A stretch of 64,000 nucleotides of DNA from an uncultured Aquimarina sp. (GTDB taxonomy: Bacteria; Bacteroidota; Bacteroidia; Flavobacteriales; Flavobacteriaceae). Location of the stretch: contig NZ_CANLOZ010000002.1 of assembly GCF_947492965.1 (NCBI RefSeq), positions 496,001-560,000 of the forward strand, in the 5' to 3' direction. Positions 36,541 through 44,786 of the stretch are shown piece by piece (the first letter of the stretch is position 1; the number at the start of each line of letters is the position of its first letter). The notes under the pieces are model-generated. The model ran no database searches, was not told the DNA's origin, and saw only the letters and a list, made by a program, of their open reading frames with translations. Made by a program: the position numbers and the translations under genes.

Positions 36541-37191
36541 CTATTTAGAAATTGAGCTTCCGTAGCGGTTTAGGATATTTTTTTTATTGTTTGTAGTAAC
36601 GAAAGGATCATCGATTGCCTTTTTGGCCAAAGCTTCATGAGAATTCTGGTCATAAAAAAGTTTGTACATATCCTGAATAGAAACTCCTTCTGTATGTAGC
36701 TTTTGCGGAATCAAGACATCATCTTTTTTAACCAAACCAGCTGTCAATACTCTTACATATACGCCTGGCATTAATGCTTGTATAAATTGTTTCAAAACAG
36801 TTTGGGTTCCAAAACGAACTCCCAATTTATAACAAGGTTGTCTTGGTTGCGTTACCTGAACCACAGCTTCACCAAGATTATATATGCTTCCGATGTGAAT
36901 AATACGCTCATCTAATCCCAAAACTGTAAGGTTTTCGCCAAACATACCATAATTCCAATCGAGATCTGGATACTTCTCTTTCCAATAAGGGTAATGCTCT
37001 GCAGCATATAAGTAGCAAGCTTTGTCTACACCTCCATGAACTCTTCTATCAATCACATGATCACCCTTCACATCTTCTTTATCTAAAAAAATAGATTCAT
37101 CCACAGGATACTTATAAATACCTGTTTTTACTTCTTTTCCTCTCCAAGATATGGTTTGAGGTTCTCCGATATTTGTTGATATTACTTTCAT
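36541..37191 (-). CDS. MOSC-domain protein (YiiM-like)
   Basis: A 216-residue protein with the MOSC fold. It has KTGIYKYPV near the start, the conserved DRRVHGGVDKACYLYAAEHYPYW, NYGMFGENLTV and VTQPRQPCYKLGVRFG, the last containing the probable molybdenum-binding cysteine. YiiM-type MOSC proteins reduce N-hydroxylated compounds such as 6-hydroxylaminopurine. It precedes the flavin monooxygenase by 3 bases; a hydroxylation/reduction pair is a possible theme but not proven. Confidence 0.85.
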   Translation of the reverse strand: MKVISTNIGEPQTISWRGKEVKTGIYKYPVDESIFLDKEDVKGDHVIDRRVHGGVDKACYLYAAEHYPYWKEKYPDLDWNYGMFGENLTVLGLDERIIHIGSIYNLGEAVVQVTQPRQPCYKLGVRFGTQTVLKQFIQALMPGVYVRVLTAGLVKKDDVLIPQKLHTEGVSIQDMYKLFYDQNSHEALAKKAIDDPFVTTNNKKNILNRYGSSISK

Positions 37192-37249
37192 CTAATCACA
37201 TATTTTTTGTAAAACTATGCATCACCAATTAATAATGTATTCAAATATT

Positions 37250-38038
37250 TTATTCCTGTAACTCCACAGAATTTAATATCAAACCAGAACCAGGAACAAT
37301 GTGTTCTAAAGTTATTTTTTCATGATTTGGATCCAATGTATTTTTTATAAATTCTAAATCAATTTTACCCTTTCCTAAATCTAATAAAGCGCCCATCATC
37401 AATCGTATTTGATTTCTTTTAAAACCAACACCTTTAACTCTTAACATATAACTTGTATCTGGAAAAAAATTAGCCTTATACAAATCATTCTTTGTAATCT
37501 CACAAACTAAAATTTCTCCATGAACGATTGTATTCTCATTAGGACGATGGCAATAAGATCTATAATTGTGCTTACCCTCGAACAAGGTTGCTGCCTGCAT
37601 CATACTCTCGATATCCAAATCTTCCATTACATTATACATAAAAGGCGCAGAAAATGGATGAAATTTCTTTCCGAATGAGAATAAGTATACATATTCTTTG
37701 ATCTTGGGATGTTGTATGATATTAAAATTCTCATCTGTCTCTTGTATGCTCAAAGCCCTAATATCTTGGGGTAAATTTTGATTGAACAGTACAAAGAAAT
37801 CCTTTAACTCTAGTTGCTTATGATCCACAAACAATTCTATATACGCTTCATTCGCAGATACTTTGGCATCTGTTCTCCCTGCAGCTAAAACTTTAAAATC
37901 TTTATGATCTAAAACATACGTAATAGTACGTTCCACCATCCTTTGCAAAGTATTCACGTTAGGCTGTTTTTGCCAACCATGATATCTAAAACCTAAATAT
38001 TGAAGTTGAATAAGGTAATAGAAACGTTTTCGAAACAT
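37250..38038 (-). CDS. truA: tRNA pseudouridine(38-40) synthase
   Basis: A 262-residue pseudouridine synthase of the TruA family. The catalytic aspartate is in AAGRTDAKVSA, preceded by YLGFRYHGWQKQPNVNTLQ. NYRSYCHR and the later MLRVKGVGFKRNQIRLMMGAL are family features. It modifies U38-40 of tRNA anticodon stems. The gap to the MOSC gene is 58 bases on the same strand. Confidence 0.92.
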   Translation of the reverse strand: MFRKRFYYLIQLQYLGFRYHGWQKQPNVNTLQRMVERTITYVLDHKDFKVLAAGRTDAKVSANEAYIELFVDHKQLELKDFFVLFNQNLPQDIRALSIQETDENFNIIQHPKIKEYVYLFSFGKKFHPFSAPFMYNVMEDLDIESMMQAATLFEGKHNYRSYCHRPNENTIVHGEILVCEITKNDLYKANFFPDTSYMLRVKGVGFKRNQIRLMMGALLDLGKGKIDLEFIKNTLDPNHEKITLEHIVPGSGLILNSVELQE

Positions 38039-38143
38039 GTAACTAATTTTTATAACAATTCGAATATAGATAAATTCTGCATTTTGTCGATTATTTCCTC
38101 TTTTTTAATCTTCATATATGCTAAAATCAACTGTATAAATTAT

Positions 38144-38151
38144 TATATTTG
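38144..38151 (+). promoter_or_regulatory. -7-like promoter element TATATTTG
   Basis: Exact TAnnTTTG match 36 bases before the LysM gene ATG. No -33 TTG at proper distance was found. Confidence 0.4.
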
Positions 38152-38187
38152 AGTAAATCTAATTAATAATTTTAAATCAACTTAGTT

Positions 38188-38565
38188 ATGGTTAAAGCAA
38201 AATATCAAGATGTTTTAGATCTTGGACAGGAATTAAATATTCAAAACGGGGATGTAACTGAAGAGAATGGAGTTCTTAAAGTAAAAGGAACTGCTAACAC
38301 GCAATATGAAAAAAACCAACTTTGGGATAAGATTAAAGAAATCGGTGGAGAAGCTCCATCAGATATTGAAGCAGATATAGATGTAGCTGATAATTCTGTT
38401 TACCATAGACATACAGTAAAAAGTGGAGAATCTTTAAGTAAAATAGCAAAGCATTATTACAAAGATCCTATGAAATACAAGGAAATTTTTGAGGCAAATA
38501 CTCATATCTTAAAAAATCCTGACGTAATCCACCCAGATCAAGAATTGATCATCCCTAATCTATAA
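38188..38565 (+). CDS. BON/LysM-domain protein (Kbp/YgaU-like)
   Basis: A 125-residue protein without a signal peptide. Residues 1-70 are BON-like (VTEENGVLKVKGTANTQYEKNQLWDKI) and residues about 75-125 are a LysM domain (YHRHTVKSGESLSKIAKHYY...DPDQELIIPNL-type ending). This order equals E. coli Kbp (YgaU), a cytoplasmic potassium-binding protein, which suggests a similar role, though K+ binding is not visible in the sequence. Promoter candidate before it and strong terminator after it, so it is monocistronic. Confidence 0.87.
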   Translation: MVKAKYQDVLDLGQELNIQNGDVTEENGVLKVKGTANTQYEKNQLWDKIKEIGGEAPSDIEADIDVADNSVYHRHTVKSGESLSKIAKHYYKDPMKYKEIFEANTHILKNPDVIHPDQELIIPNL

Positions 38566-38590
38566 GACATATTAGATATCATATATAATT

Positions 38591-38624
38591 AGATCTTCTT
38601 AACTATTTAAGAAGATCTTTTTTT
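38591..38624 (+). terminator. Rho-independent terminator
   Basis: AGATCTTCTTAA (38591-38602) pairs perfectly with TTAAGAAGATCT (38607-38618), 4-nt loop, then six T residues. Lies 25 bases after the LysM gene. Confidence 0.88.
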
Positions 38625-38747
38625 GCTATAAAAGTAGGATAAACACTCTAAACATTCGTTAATTATCAAGATTTGGCGATTTAAAAAAATAAAATCACTA
38701 ATTTTACGGCTTTACCGTAATTACACTTCACCAAATCAGGTTTTGAT

Positions 38748-39068
38748 ATGAGATCAATTATACTTTTAGTTGCATTAGCGATTGGGATATCTGGCTATGG
38801 ACAAGTTTTATCTAAAACAAATATCATCTTCGAATCTAATAAAACTGTAGTATTAAATAATGGTAAGGAATATAAAATTCTTAAAGAAACACCTTTGTAT
38901 GCCATTTCAGATACTTCGATTCCTCTTAAACATACGGTAAAGGAAAAAACCTTAATCCTAAATAGAGTTCTTTTGATAAAAGAAAAAGACGAACCAAAAG
39001 AGCTGATAGAATACATCAAAGGTAAGATGTTTTACTACCAACTAAGAGAAACAAAAAGTACCGAATGA
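38748..39068 (+). CDS. Small exported hypothetical protein
   Basis: A 106-residue protein with a signal peptide (MRSIILLVALAIGISGYGQ). The mature part is basic and beta-rich (NIIFESNKTVVLNNGKEYKIL, TPLYAISDTSIPLKHTVKEK) with no Cys. I do not recognise a family. Convergent with cmk, 28 bases apart. Confidence 0.6.
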   Translation: MRSIILLVALAIGISGYGQVLSKTNIIFESNKTVVLNNGKEYKILKETPLYAISDTSIPLKHTVKEKTLILNRVLLIKEKDEPKELIEYIKGKMFYYQLRETKSTE

Positions 39069-39096
39069 TTTAAGTTAATAAATCAGTAGTTATTGG

Positions 39097-39792
39097 TTAT
39101 TTTTTTTCAATAGTATTTTGAGCAAGGTCTAAAATCTGCTGAAATTGTTCATCTAATGTTAGATTAGAATTATCAATTTGTATAGCGCCTTCCGCTTTGC
39201 GAAGTGGAGAATCTTTTCTTGTGCTGTCTATATGATCTCTATTCACTACATTTTTAAGAACATCTTCATAGGTTACTTGATCACCTCTTTCTACAAGTTC
39301 TTTATACCTTCTCTCTGCTCTATCCTTTGCCGTTGCTGTCATAAACAACTTCAACTCGGCATCCGGAAAAACTACCGTTCCAATATCTCTTCCATCCATA
39401 ACAATCCCCTTATCTTTGCCCATCAATTGCTGTTGTTCTACCAACTTCTTTCGAACTTTGGATACCGCTGCTACAGGACTTACTAATCTAGATACTCCAA
39501 GCGTTCTAATTTCTTTTTCTACGTTTTTATCATTCAGAACAACTTCTGCCAGTCCAGTTTCAGGATTTACTTCAAATTTTATTTGTATTAAAGGAAGGCT
39601 ATTTTCTAATGCTTCTTGATAAAAATGATCACTGCCAATATATCCTTGTTTCATGGCATACAAGGTAACGGCACGATACATTGCACCGGTATCGACGTAT
39701 ATATATCCTAATTTTTTAGCAAGTTGTCGTGCTACGGTACTTTTTCCAGTCGAAGAATACCCGTCTATTGCAATGATAATTTTTTTATTCAC
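39097..39792 (-). CDS. cmk: Cytidylate kinase
   Basis: A 231-residue NMP kinase. The P-loop is AIDGYSSTGKST, the CMP-binding region contains YVDTGAMYRAVT, and DGRDIGTVVFPDAELKLF and RAERRYKELVERG are typical. It phosphorylates CMP/dCMP. The start codon is GTG at 39792, whose G is shared with the TAG stop of porQ, indicating translational coupling. Confidence 0.93.
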   Translation of the reverse strand: MNKKIIIAIDGYSSTGKSTVARQLAKKLGYIYVDTGAMYRAVTLYAMKQGYIGSDHFYQEALENSLPLIQIKFEVNPETGLAEVVLNDKNVEKEIRTLGVSRLVSPVAAVSKVRKKLVEQQQLMGKDKGIVMDGRDIGTVVFPDAELKLFMTATAKDRAERRYKELVERGDQVTYEDVLKNVVNRDHIDSTRKDSPLRKAEGAIQIDNSNLTLDEQFQQILDLAQNTIEKK

Positions 39793-40811
39793 TATTGTAA
39801 GTTTACGTTGACACCAAAAGTACTTGAAGATGCTGCCGAATTATAACGCGCATAGGAATAAGCGAACCTAAACTTTCCCAATTTCAGAGAAAAACCGCCA
39901 CTTAATCCTGCAAAAGATCGTTGGTCAACTATTCTTAATTCTTCTGATCTTCTAAAATTATATCCTAATCGAACATTAAATCCACTTTCGGGAAAAAACT
40001 CTAATCCTACTACTACATGACGCAGAGCATTATTAAAAAAACTTGGATCATCAGCTTCGACATTACCTTCTAAGTCGGTGATATCTCTAGCAGGATTTCT
40101 AAAAGCTACATCCCAAACCTGTAAATTCTCTAATGTTAAATTCCATCGTATAGGGACATTTTTTAATGTTTGTGCAATTCCCATATCTACAGATAAAGGA
40201 AGATTTTCTCTCGTTTCATCATAGGTTGTAAACTGTGTTCCCAAGTTTCTTACTGAAAAACCAAAATCAAATTTTGTATCAGGATTATGATATATCAAAC
40301 CTACATCAAGAGCCCCTCCGATAGAAGTATATTCTTCTAATTTAGAGGAAATAAATTTTCCATTAGCCCCAACATGAAAATTAGAATTAGGAATCGTATA
40401 AGCATAACCTACTGAGATTGCAACTTCACCAGCTCCAAAATCTCCTGTCTCATTTCCAAACTCATCAAACCCGTCAAACCTTCCATAATTTATATATGTA
40501 ACTCCAGCGTGAAACATCTGTCTATTCCGACCAAATGCTTTAGCATAAGCTACTGACCCATAATTTACATCTGCTATATAATTAACATAATTTACGGACA
40601 GTTGGTTATCCATCTCACTATTGATCGCAGCAGGATTCAACATAGCATCTGTAGGATCCATACTATAACCGGTAACGTACTTACCGCCAAGGGCAGCTTG
40701 CTTAGGTGAAGAAACCAAATTAAGGAATTGATACGTATACCTACCTCCTATTTGTGAATAGGTAAATGTGGTTAAAAACAGGAATACTAGAAATATGTAG
40801 TTACGCGTCAT
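39792..40811 (-). CDS. porQ: Type IX secretion system outer-membrane protein PorQ
   Basis: A 339-residue beta-barrel protein with a signal peptide (MTRNYIFLVFLFLTTFTYSQ). It shares the PorQ/PorV-like start GGRYTYQFLNLVSSPKQAALGGK, GEVAISVGYAYTIPNSNFHVG, and a C-terminal SLKLGKFRFAYSYARYNSA segment. PorQ is part of the attachment complex of T9SS in Porphyromonas. It is coupled to cmk. The ATG at 40811 is preferred to a TTG three codons upstream; a -7-like box lies only 6 bases before the ATG, so the mRNA may be nearly leaderless. Confidence 0.87.
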   Translation of the reverse strand: MTRNYIFLVFLFLTTFTYSQIGGRYTYQFLNLVSSPKQAALGGKYVTGYSMDPTDAMLNPAAINSEMDNQLSVNYVNYIADVNYGSVAYAKAFGRNRQMFHAGVTYINYGRFDGFDEFGNETGDFGAGEVAISVGYAYTIPNSNFHVGANGKFISSKLEEYTSIGGALDVGLIYHNPDTKFDFGFSVRNLGTQFTTYDETRENLPLSVDMGIAQTLKNVPIRWNLTLENLQVWDVAFRNPARDITDLEGNVEADDPSFFNNALRHVVVGLEFFPESGFNVRLGYNFRRSEELRIVDQRSFAGLSGGFSLKLGKFRFAYSYARYNSAASSSTFGVNVNLQ

Positions 40812-40817
40812 CAGCAG

Positions 40818-40825
40818 CAAAAATA
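40818..40825 (-). promoter_or_regulatory. -7-like promoter element TATTTTTG for porQ-cmk
   Basis: On the minus strand TATTTTTG ends 6 bases before the porQ ATG. If used, transcription would begin within a few bases of the start codon. The remaining 266 bases to the mreB gene hold nothing else I recognise. Confidence 0.35.
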
Positions 40826-41091
40826 AAAGAAACTAACTGGAAAACGGTAGTTAGCCATAAAAATTTTATAACCGTTTAAATAAAACCTAAAACACCTTAA
40901 AAACCAATATCGCATATGTTTTATTAGCTGAAAAACATCATTGCAAATCCCTAAGAATTACACTAAAAGCACTAAAATGTTACAAAAAACTGAATATCAG
41001 TTATTTAAAGAATAACTGACAATATAATAACCATCTTGGAGTTATTATCAATTAGCAACTCAAATCTAAAAACTAACTTAACACACAAAAC

Positions 41092-42126
41092 ATGGGCTTA
41101 TTAGACTTTCTAACCAATAAAATTGCTGTTGATTTAGGAACAACCAATACTTTAATTTCTCATAAAGGTAAAATAGCAATTGATGTCCCCTCTATTATTG
41201 CGGTTAATAGATTAAGTGGAAAAATAATAGCAGTCGGAAAAGAAGCCAGCTCTATGCGTGGTAAAATCCATCAAAATATTAAAACCCTATATCCGCTAAG
41301 GAATGGCGTTATTGCCAACTTTGATTTATCAGAAAAAATGCTAAAAATATTGATCAAAAAAATTTCTGATATCAGCAATGCCATATTTATAAAATCATAT
41401 AAGATGATTATTGCCATTCCCTGCGGAATTACGAAAGTAGAAATGAGAGCAGTTAAAGAATCTGCAAGACGTCTTAACGCCAAAAATGTATATCTAATTT
41501 CGGAACCCATGGCAGCAGCTATTGGCGCAGGAATCGATGTATTGCAACCTAAAGGACATATGGTTATTGATATTGGTGGTGGTACTACAGATATCGCAGT
41601 CATTACACTTGGAGGGATTATTTCTGGGCAGTCCGTAAAAATTGCTGGAAACGTTTTTAATAATGATATCATCCAATATGTAAGAGAAAAACATAATTTA
41701 CATATTGGAGAAAGTACAGCAGAAGAAATTAAAATTAAAGTAGGATCTGCCATCAACGTTCTGGAATCGCCACCGAAAAAAACCACGATTAGAGGAAGAG
41801 ATGTACTTACTGGCAAGCCTAAACAAACTTTCTTAACGTATAAAGAAATTTTTAAAAGTTTGGATAAATCAATTACTCAAATCGAGAATGCTGTCTTAGA
41901 AACCTTATCAGATATTCCACCGGAAATTTCATCAGATATCTATAATACAGGAATCTTTCTTACAGGAGGAGGATCTTTATTACGAGGTCTAGATAAGCGA
42001 TTTTCTACTACTACAGAATTACCTGTTTATACAGGTGACAACCCTCTAGAAGTAGTAGTAAAAGGAAGCGATATGGTATTAAAAAACATAGATCGATATA
42101 GTAATGTGTTAATTAGAGATATCTAG
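41092..42126 (+). CDS. mreB: Stand-alone MreB-like actin homologue
   Basis: A 344-residue cytoskeletal ATPase. Phosphate-1 loop AVDLGTTNTLI, phosphate-2 loop VIDIGGGTTDIAV and adenosine motif LTGGGSLLRGLD are intact, as is NAKNVYLISEPMAAAIGAG. It forms membrane filaments that guide wall synthesis. No mreC, mreD, pbp2 or rodA accompanies it here, whereas flavobacterial main MreB usually sits with them; so this is probably a second copy or relocated gene. Basic residues and the MGLLDFLTNK start may supply a membrane-binding helix. Confidence 0.9.
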   Translation: MGLLDFLTNKIAVDLGTTNTLISHKGKIAIDVPSIIAVNRLSGKIIAVGKEASSMRGKIHQNIKTLYPLRNGVIANFDLSEKMLKILIKKISDISNAIFIKSYKMIIAIPCGITKVEMRAVKESARRLNAKNVYLISEPMAAAIGAGIDVLQPKGHMVIDIGGGTTDIAVITLGGIISGQSVKIAGNVFNNDIIQYVREKHNLHIGESTAEEIKIKVGSAINVLESPPKKTTIRGRDVLTGKPKQTFLTYKEIFKSLDKSITQIENAVLETLSDIPPEISSDIYNTGIFLTGGGSLLRGLDKRFSTTTELPVYTGDNPLEVVVKGSDMVLKNIDRYSNVLIRDI

Positions 42127-42153
42127 TAAACAAAACATAGGAGTACAAAATAC

Positions 42154-42184
42154 ACATATTTACAAAATTAAATATGTATATTTG
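42154..42184 (+). promoter_or_regulatory. Promoter and inverted repeat before the ArsR-like gene
   Basis: ACATATTTA (42154-42162) and TAAATATGT (42169-42177) are perfect 9-bp arms with a 6-base spacer. The next bases TATATTTG (42177-42184) match the -7 consensus and end 4 bases before the ATG at 42189, so the transcript may be leaderless. The repeat core recurs before the downstream SDR gene (42516-42535), fitting an operator of the adjacent regulator. Confidence 0.6.
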
Positions 42185-42188
42185 TCTT

Positions 42189-42500
42189 ATGAAAAGAGAC
42201 CAAGTATTAGAAATTAAAAAAGCCTTAGCTAATGCTACCCGTTTAGACATTTTAAAATGGCTTAAAGATCCGGCTAGTAACTTCCCACCTCATTCCGAAT
42301 TAGGTCACTTTGATTTTGGGGTTTGCGGTCAATTTATTCAAGAAAAATCAGGTTTATCACAACCTACAATCTCTAATTATCTTGCTACTATGCATAAAGC
42401 TGGTTTACTCATACCTACTAGACACGGTAAATGGACTTATTTCCAAAGAAATGAGAAAACAATACAAGAGTATATAAACGAAATGAAGAATAATTTATAA
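42189..42500 (+). CDS. ArsR-like winged-helix transcriptional regulator
   Basis: A 103-residue helix-turn-helix protein: KKALANATRLDILKWLK at the start and SGLSQPTISNYLATMHKAGLLIPTRHGKWTYF as recognition helix plus wing. The insert NFPPHSELGHFDFGVCGQF contains one Cys and two His but no classic CxCxxD metal site, so it is not a typical metal sensor. The ATG at 42189 is preferred to one at 42174 that falls inside the inverted repeat. It likely controls itself and the SDR/PhzF genes downstream through the repeated operator. Confidence 0.83.
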   Translation: MKRDQVLEIKKALANATRLDILKWLKDPASNFPPHSELGHFDFGVCGQFIQEKSGLSQPTISNYLATMHKAGLLIPTRHGKWTYFQRNEKTIQEYINEMKNNL

Positions 42501-42515
42501 AAAATTTACAACAAC

Positions 42516-42535
42516 ATATTTATAAAATTAAATAT
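42516..42535. promoter_or_regulatory. Second copy of the ArsR-like operator motif
   Basis: ATATTTA (42516-42522) and TAAATAT (42529-42535), 6-base spacer TAAAAT. It equals the core of the repeat at 42156-42175 except for one spacer base and lies 6 bases before the SDR ATG. Confidence 0.55.
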
Positions 42536-42541
42536 ATAATT

Positions 42542-43141
42542 ATGAAAATCTTAATAATTGGATCTACTGGAACTATTGGAAAAGAAGTGTATCATCATTT
42601 AAAAGATTCCCATGAAGTTTTTGGCGCACATCGAAATAGTAATACCTATCCAGTAGACATAACAAACAAAGAATCTATTATATCGCTATTTGAAAAGTTA
42701 CCAAAGTTAGACGCTGTTATAAATGCTGCAGGTACCGCTTCTTGGAAACACTTTCAAGATTTAACAGAAGAAGATCATTATATAGGAATACAGAGCAAAT
42801 TAATGGGGCAAGTAAATCTTATACACATAGCTAAAGATTATTTAAATGATGATGGATCTATAACACTAACTACGGGTATTTTAGCCGAACATTATGAACC
42901 AAAAGCTTCTGCCCTTTCTCTAGTTAATGGGGCAATACATAGTTTTGTGCATAGTGCATCACAGGAATTAGAACGAGGCATTAGACTAAATACCGTAGCT
43001 CCTGGAGCCATAGCGGGTGATTTTCCCAAAGATCAAAAATTTGCTGGTTACTTCCCAGTAGAAATATCCGATGTTGTGAAAGTATACGCGGAAGCAATTA
43101 CCAGTAATAAAACAGGACAAGTATTCAAAAAATATGAATAG
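42542..43141 (+). CDS. Atypical short SDR-family protein
   Basis: A 199-residue Rossmann protein with the NAD(P) loop IIGSTGTIGKEV and NAAGTASW. The usual YxxxK catalytic pair is absent: the corresponding place reads EPKASALSLVNGAIHSFVHSASQEL, as in a known group of short SDR proteins. A non-classical mechanism or a binding role is possible. The gene is preceded by the operator motif and follows the ArsR-like regulator, its likely controller; PhzF gene follows after 51 bases. Confidence 0.8.
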   Translation: MKILIIGSTGTIGKEVYHHLKDSHEVFGAHRNSNTYPVDITNKESIISLFEKLPKLDAVINAAGTASWKHFQDLTEEDHYIGIQSKLMGQVNLIHIAKDYLNDDGSITLTTGILAEHYEPKASALSLVNGAIHSFVHSASQELERGIRLNTVAPGAIAGDFPKDQKFAGYFPVEISDVVKVYAEAITSNKTGQVFKKYE

Positions 43142-43192
43142 CACATTAGCAATTAACTAAAACAATAACAAATCCATTTTAAAATTAAACTC

Positions 43193-43978
43193 ATGAAAAT
43201 TCCTATTTATCAAATAGATGCTTTTACTCAAAAGTTATTTGGAGGTAATCCAGCAGCAATATGTCATTTACCACATTGGTTAGACGATGAAACTCTACTA
43301 AATATTGCCATAGAAAACAATTTAGCCGAAACTGGATATTTTGTAAAGAAAGATGATATTTATGAAATTAGATGGTTCATGCCTTATGCCGAAATTGATC
43401 TATGTGGTCACGCTACTTTAGCTGCTGCTTTTGTTATTTTTAATTATTTGGACATTTCTATCGACGAAATTACTTTTTCTTCAAAAAGCGGCATTTTAAA
43501 AGCTAAAAAGGAAGAAAATGGTAGTATCACATTAGATTTTCCATCACGACCACCTAAACAGATTGATATCCCTCAAGAGGTTTTTAAAGCATTTAACTCC
43601 ACTCCCATCCAAGCGTTTGCTGGAAGAGATTTATTATTAACTGTAGCTTCCGAGGAAGAAATAATAACCGAAGAACCTAGATTAGAATTACTAAAAGGGC
43701 TTCCTTATTTATGTACTATTATTACTTCTGAAGGAAACACATCTGATTTTGTATCTAGAGTTTTTGATGCTAATCCAGACATCCCTTTAGAAGATCCAGT
43801 AACGGGATCTGCTCATTCAGCATTAGTTCCTTTTTGGGCAGAAAAATTAGGAAAAACTAAACTACATGCTAGCCAACTTTCTAAGAGAGGTGGAGAATTG
43901 TTTTGCAAACTAGAACAAGATAGAGTGTTTTTAAGCGGATATGCCGTTCCTTACTTAATCGGTAACATAGAAATATAA
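43193..43978 (+). CDS. PhzF-family isomerase/epimerase
   Basis: A 261-residue protein of the DAP-epimerase-like fold. YQIDAFTQKLFGGNPAAICHL starts the first half with the catalytic Glu in NNLAETGYFV, IDLCGHATLAAAFVI follows, and the second half has DPVTGSAHSALVPFWA. The family includes PhzF of phenazine synthesis but most members have unknown substrates, and no phenazine genes are present. Possibly in one unit with the SDR gene. Confidence 0.88.
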   Translation: MKIPIYQIDAFTQKLFGGNPAAICHLPHWLDDETLLNIAIENNLAETGYFVKKDDIYEIRWFMPYAEIDLCGHATLAAAFVIFNYLDISIDEITFSSKSGILKAKKEENGSITLDFPSRPPKQIDIPQEVFKAFNSTPIQAFAGRDLLLTVASEEEIITEEPRLELLKGLPYLCTIITSEGNTSDFVSRVFDANPDIPLEDPVTGSAHSALVPFWAEKLGKTKLHASQLSKRGGELFCKLEQDRVFLSGYAVPYLIGNIEI

Positions 43979-44070
43979 ACTTTTAAACAATGAAATAAAC
44001 CACAGTGAATAGGTGAATCTAATTATTTATACGAAGACTTCATTGAACAATCAAAAATAAACATAAACAA

Positions 44071-44763
44071 ATGAAAACTATAGGTTTAATTGGTGGTATG
44101 AGTTGGGAATCCTCAGCTATCTATTACGAATTACTAAATAAACTAGTAAAAGATAAACTTGGTGGATATCATTCTGCAAAATCAGTAATGGTATCCGTTG
44201 ATTTTGCAGAAATAGAAAAACTTCAGAAAAAAGATGACTGGAAAGTACTTGCTAAACATATGATTGCATCATCCAAGCAATTGGAAAGAGCCGGAGCAGA
44301 TTTTATAATTCTCTGTACAAACACAATGCATTTATGTAGCGAAGAAATTATAAACAACACAACAATTCCGTTTTTACATATAGCAGATGCTACAGCTAGT
44401 AAAATCAAATCTAAGGGATTACAAAAAGTGGCATTGCTAGGCACCAAATTCACGATGGAAAAAGATTTTTATAAAACAGTACTTCATAAGTACGGTATAG
44501 AGGTAATCATTCCTGAGTTAGCGTATAGAGAACAAATTCATCGAATCATATACGACGAATTGGTACTTGGAAAAATTGAAGATGATTCAAGAGAAACCTT
44601 TAAACATATTATCGCTAAACTTAAAAATGATGGTGCCGAAGGTGTAGTTCTTGGTTGTACAGAAATACCACTATTGATTCAGCAAAACGACGTAGATCTT
44701 CCTGTTTTCAACACCACAGAAATTCACGCAGAAAAAGCAGTTCAGATAGCATTAGAAGTATAA
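44071..44763 (+). CDS. Aspartate/glutamate racemase family protein
   Basis: A 230-residue cofactor-independent racemase. GLIGGMSWESSAIYYELLN is the typical start. The two catalytic cysteines are in LCTNTMHL and VLGCTEIPLLI. Best match is the aspartate racemase (YgeA-like) branch; exact substrate unknown. Convergent with the DEAD helicase gene (24 bases apart). Confidence 0.88.
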   Translation: MKTIGLIGGMSWESSAIYYELLNKLVKDKLGGYHSAKSVMVSVDFAEIEKLQKKDDWKVLAKHMIASSKQLERAGADFIILCTNTMHLCSEEIINNTTIPFLHIADATASKIKSKGLQKVALLGTKFTMEKDFYKTVLHKYGIEVIIPELAYREQIHRIIYDELVLGKIEDDSRETFKHIIAKLKNDGAEGVVLGCTEIPLLIQQNDVDLPVFNTTEIHAEKAVQIALEV

Positions 44764-44786
44764 ACTTTAAGGAGTATCAAACTTAC

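Noticed and set aside
41271..41816. Open frame of 181 codons antisense to mreB
   Set aside because: mreB is fully conserved on the other strand; codon composition mirrors it.
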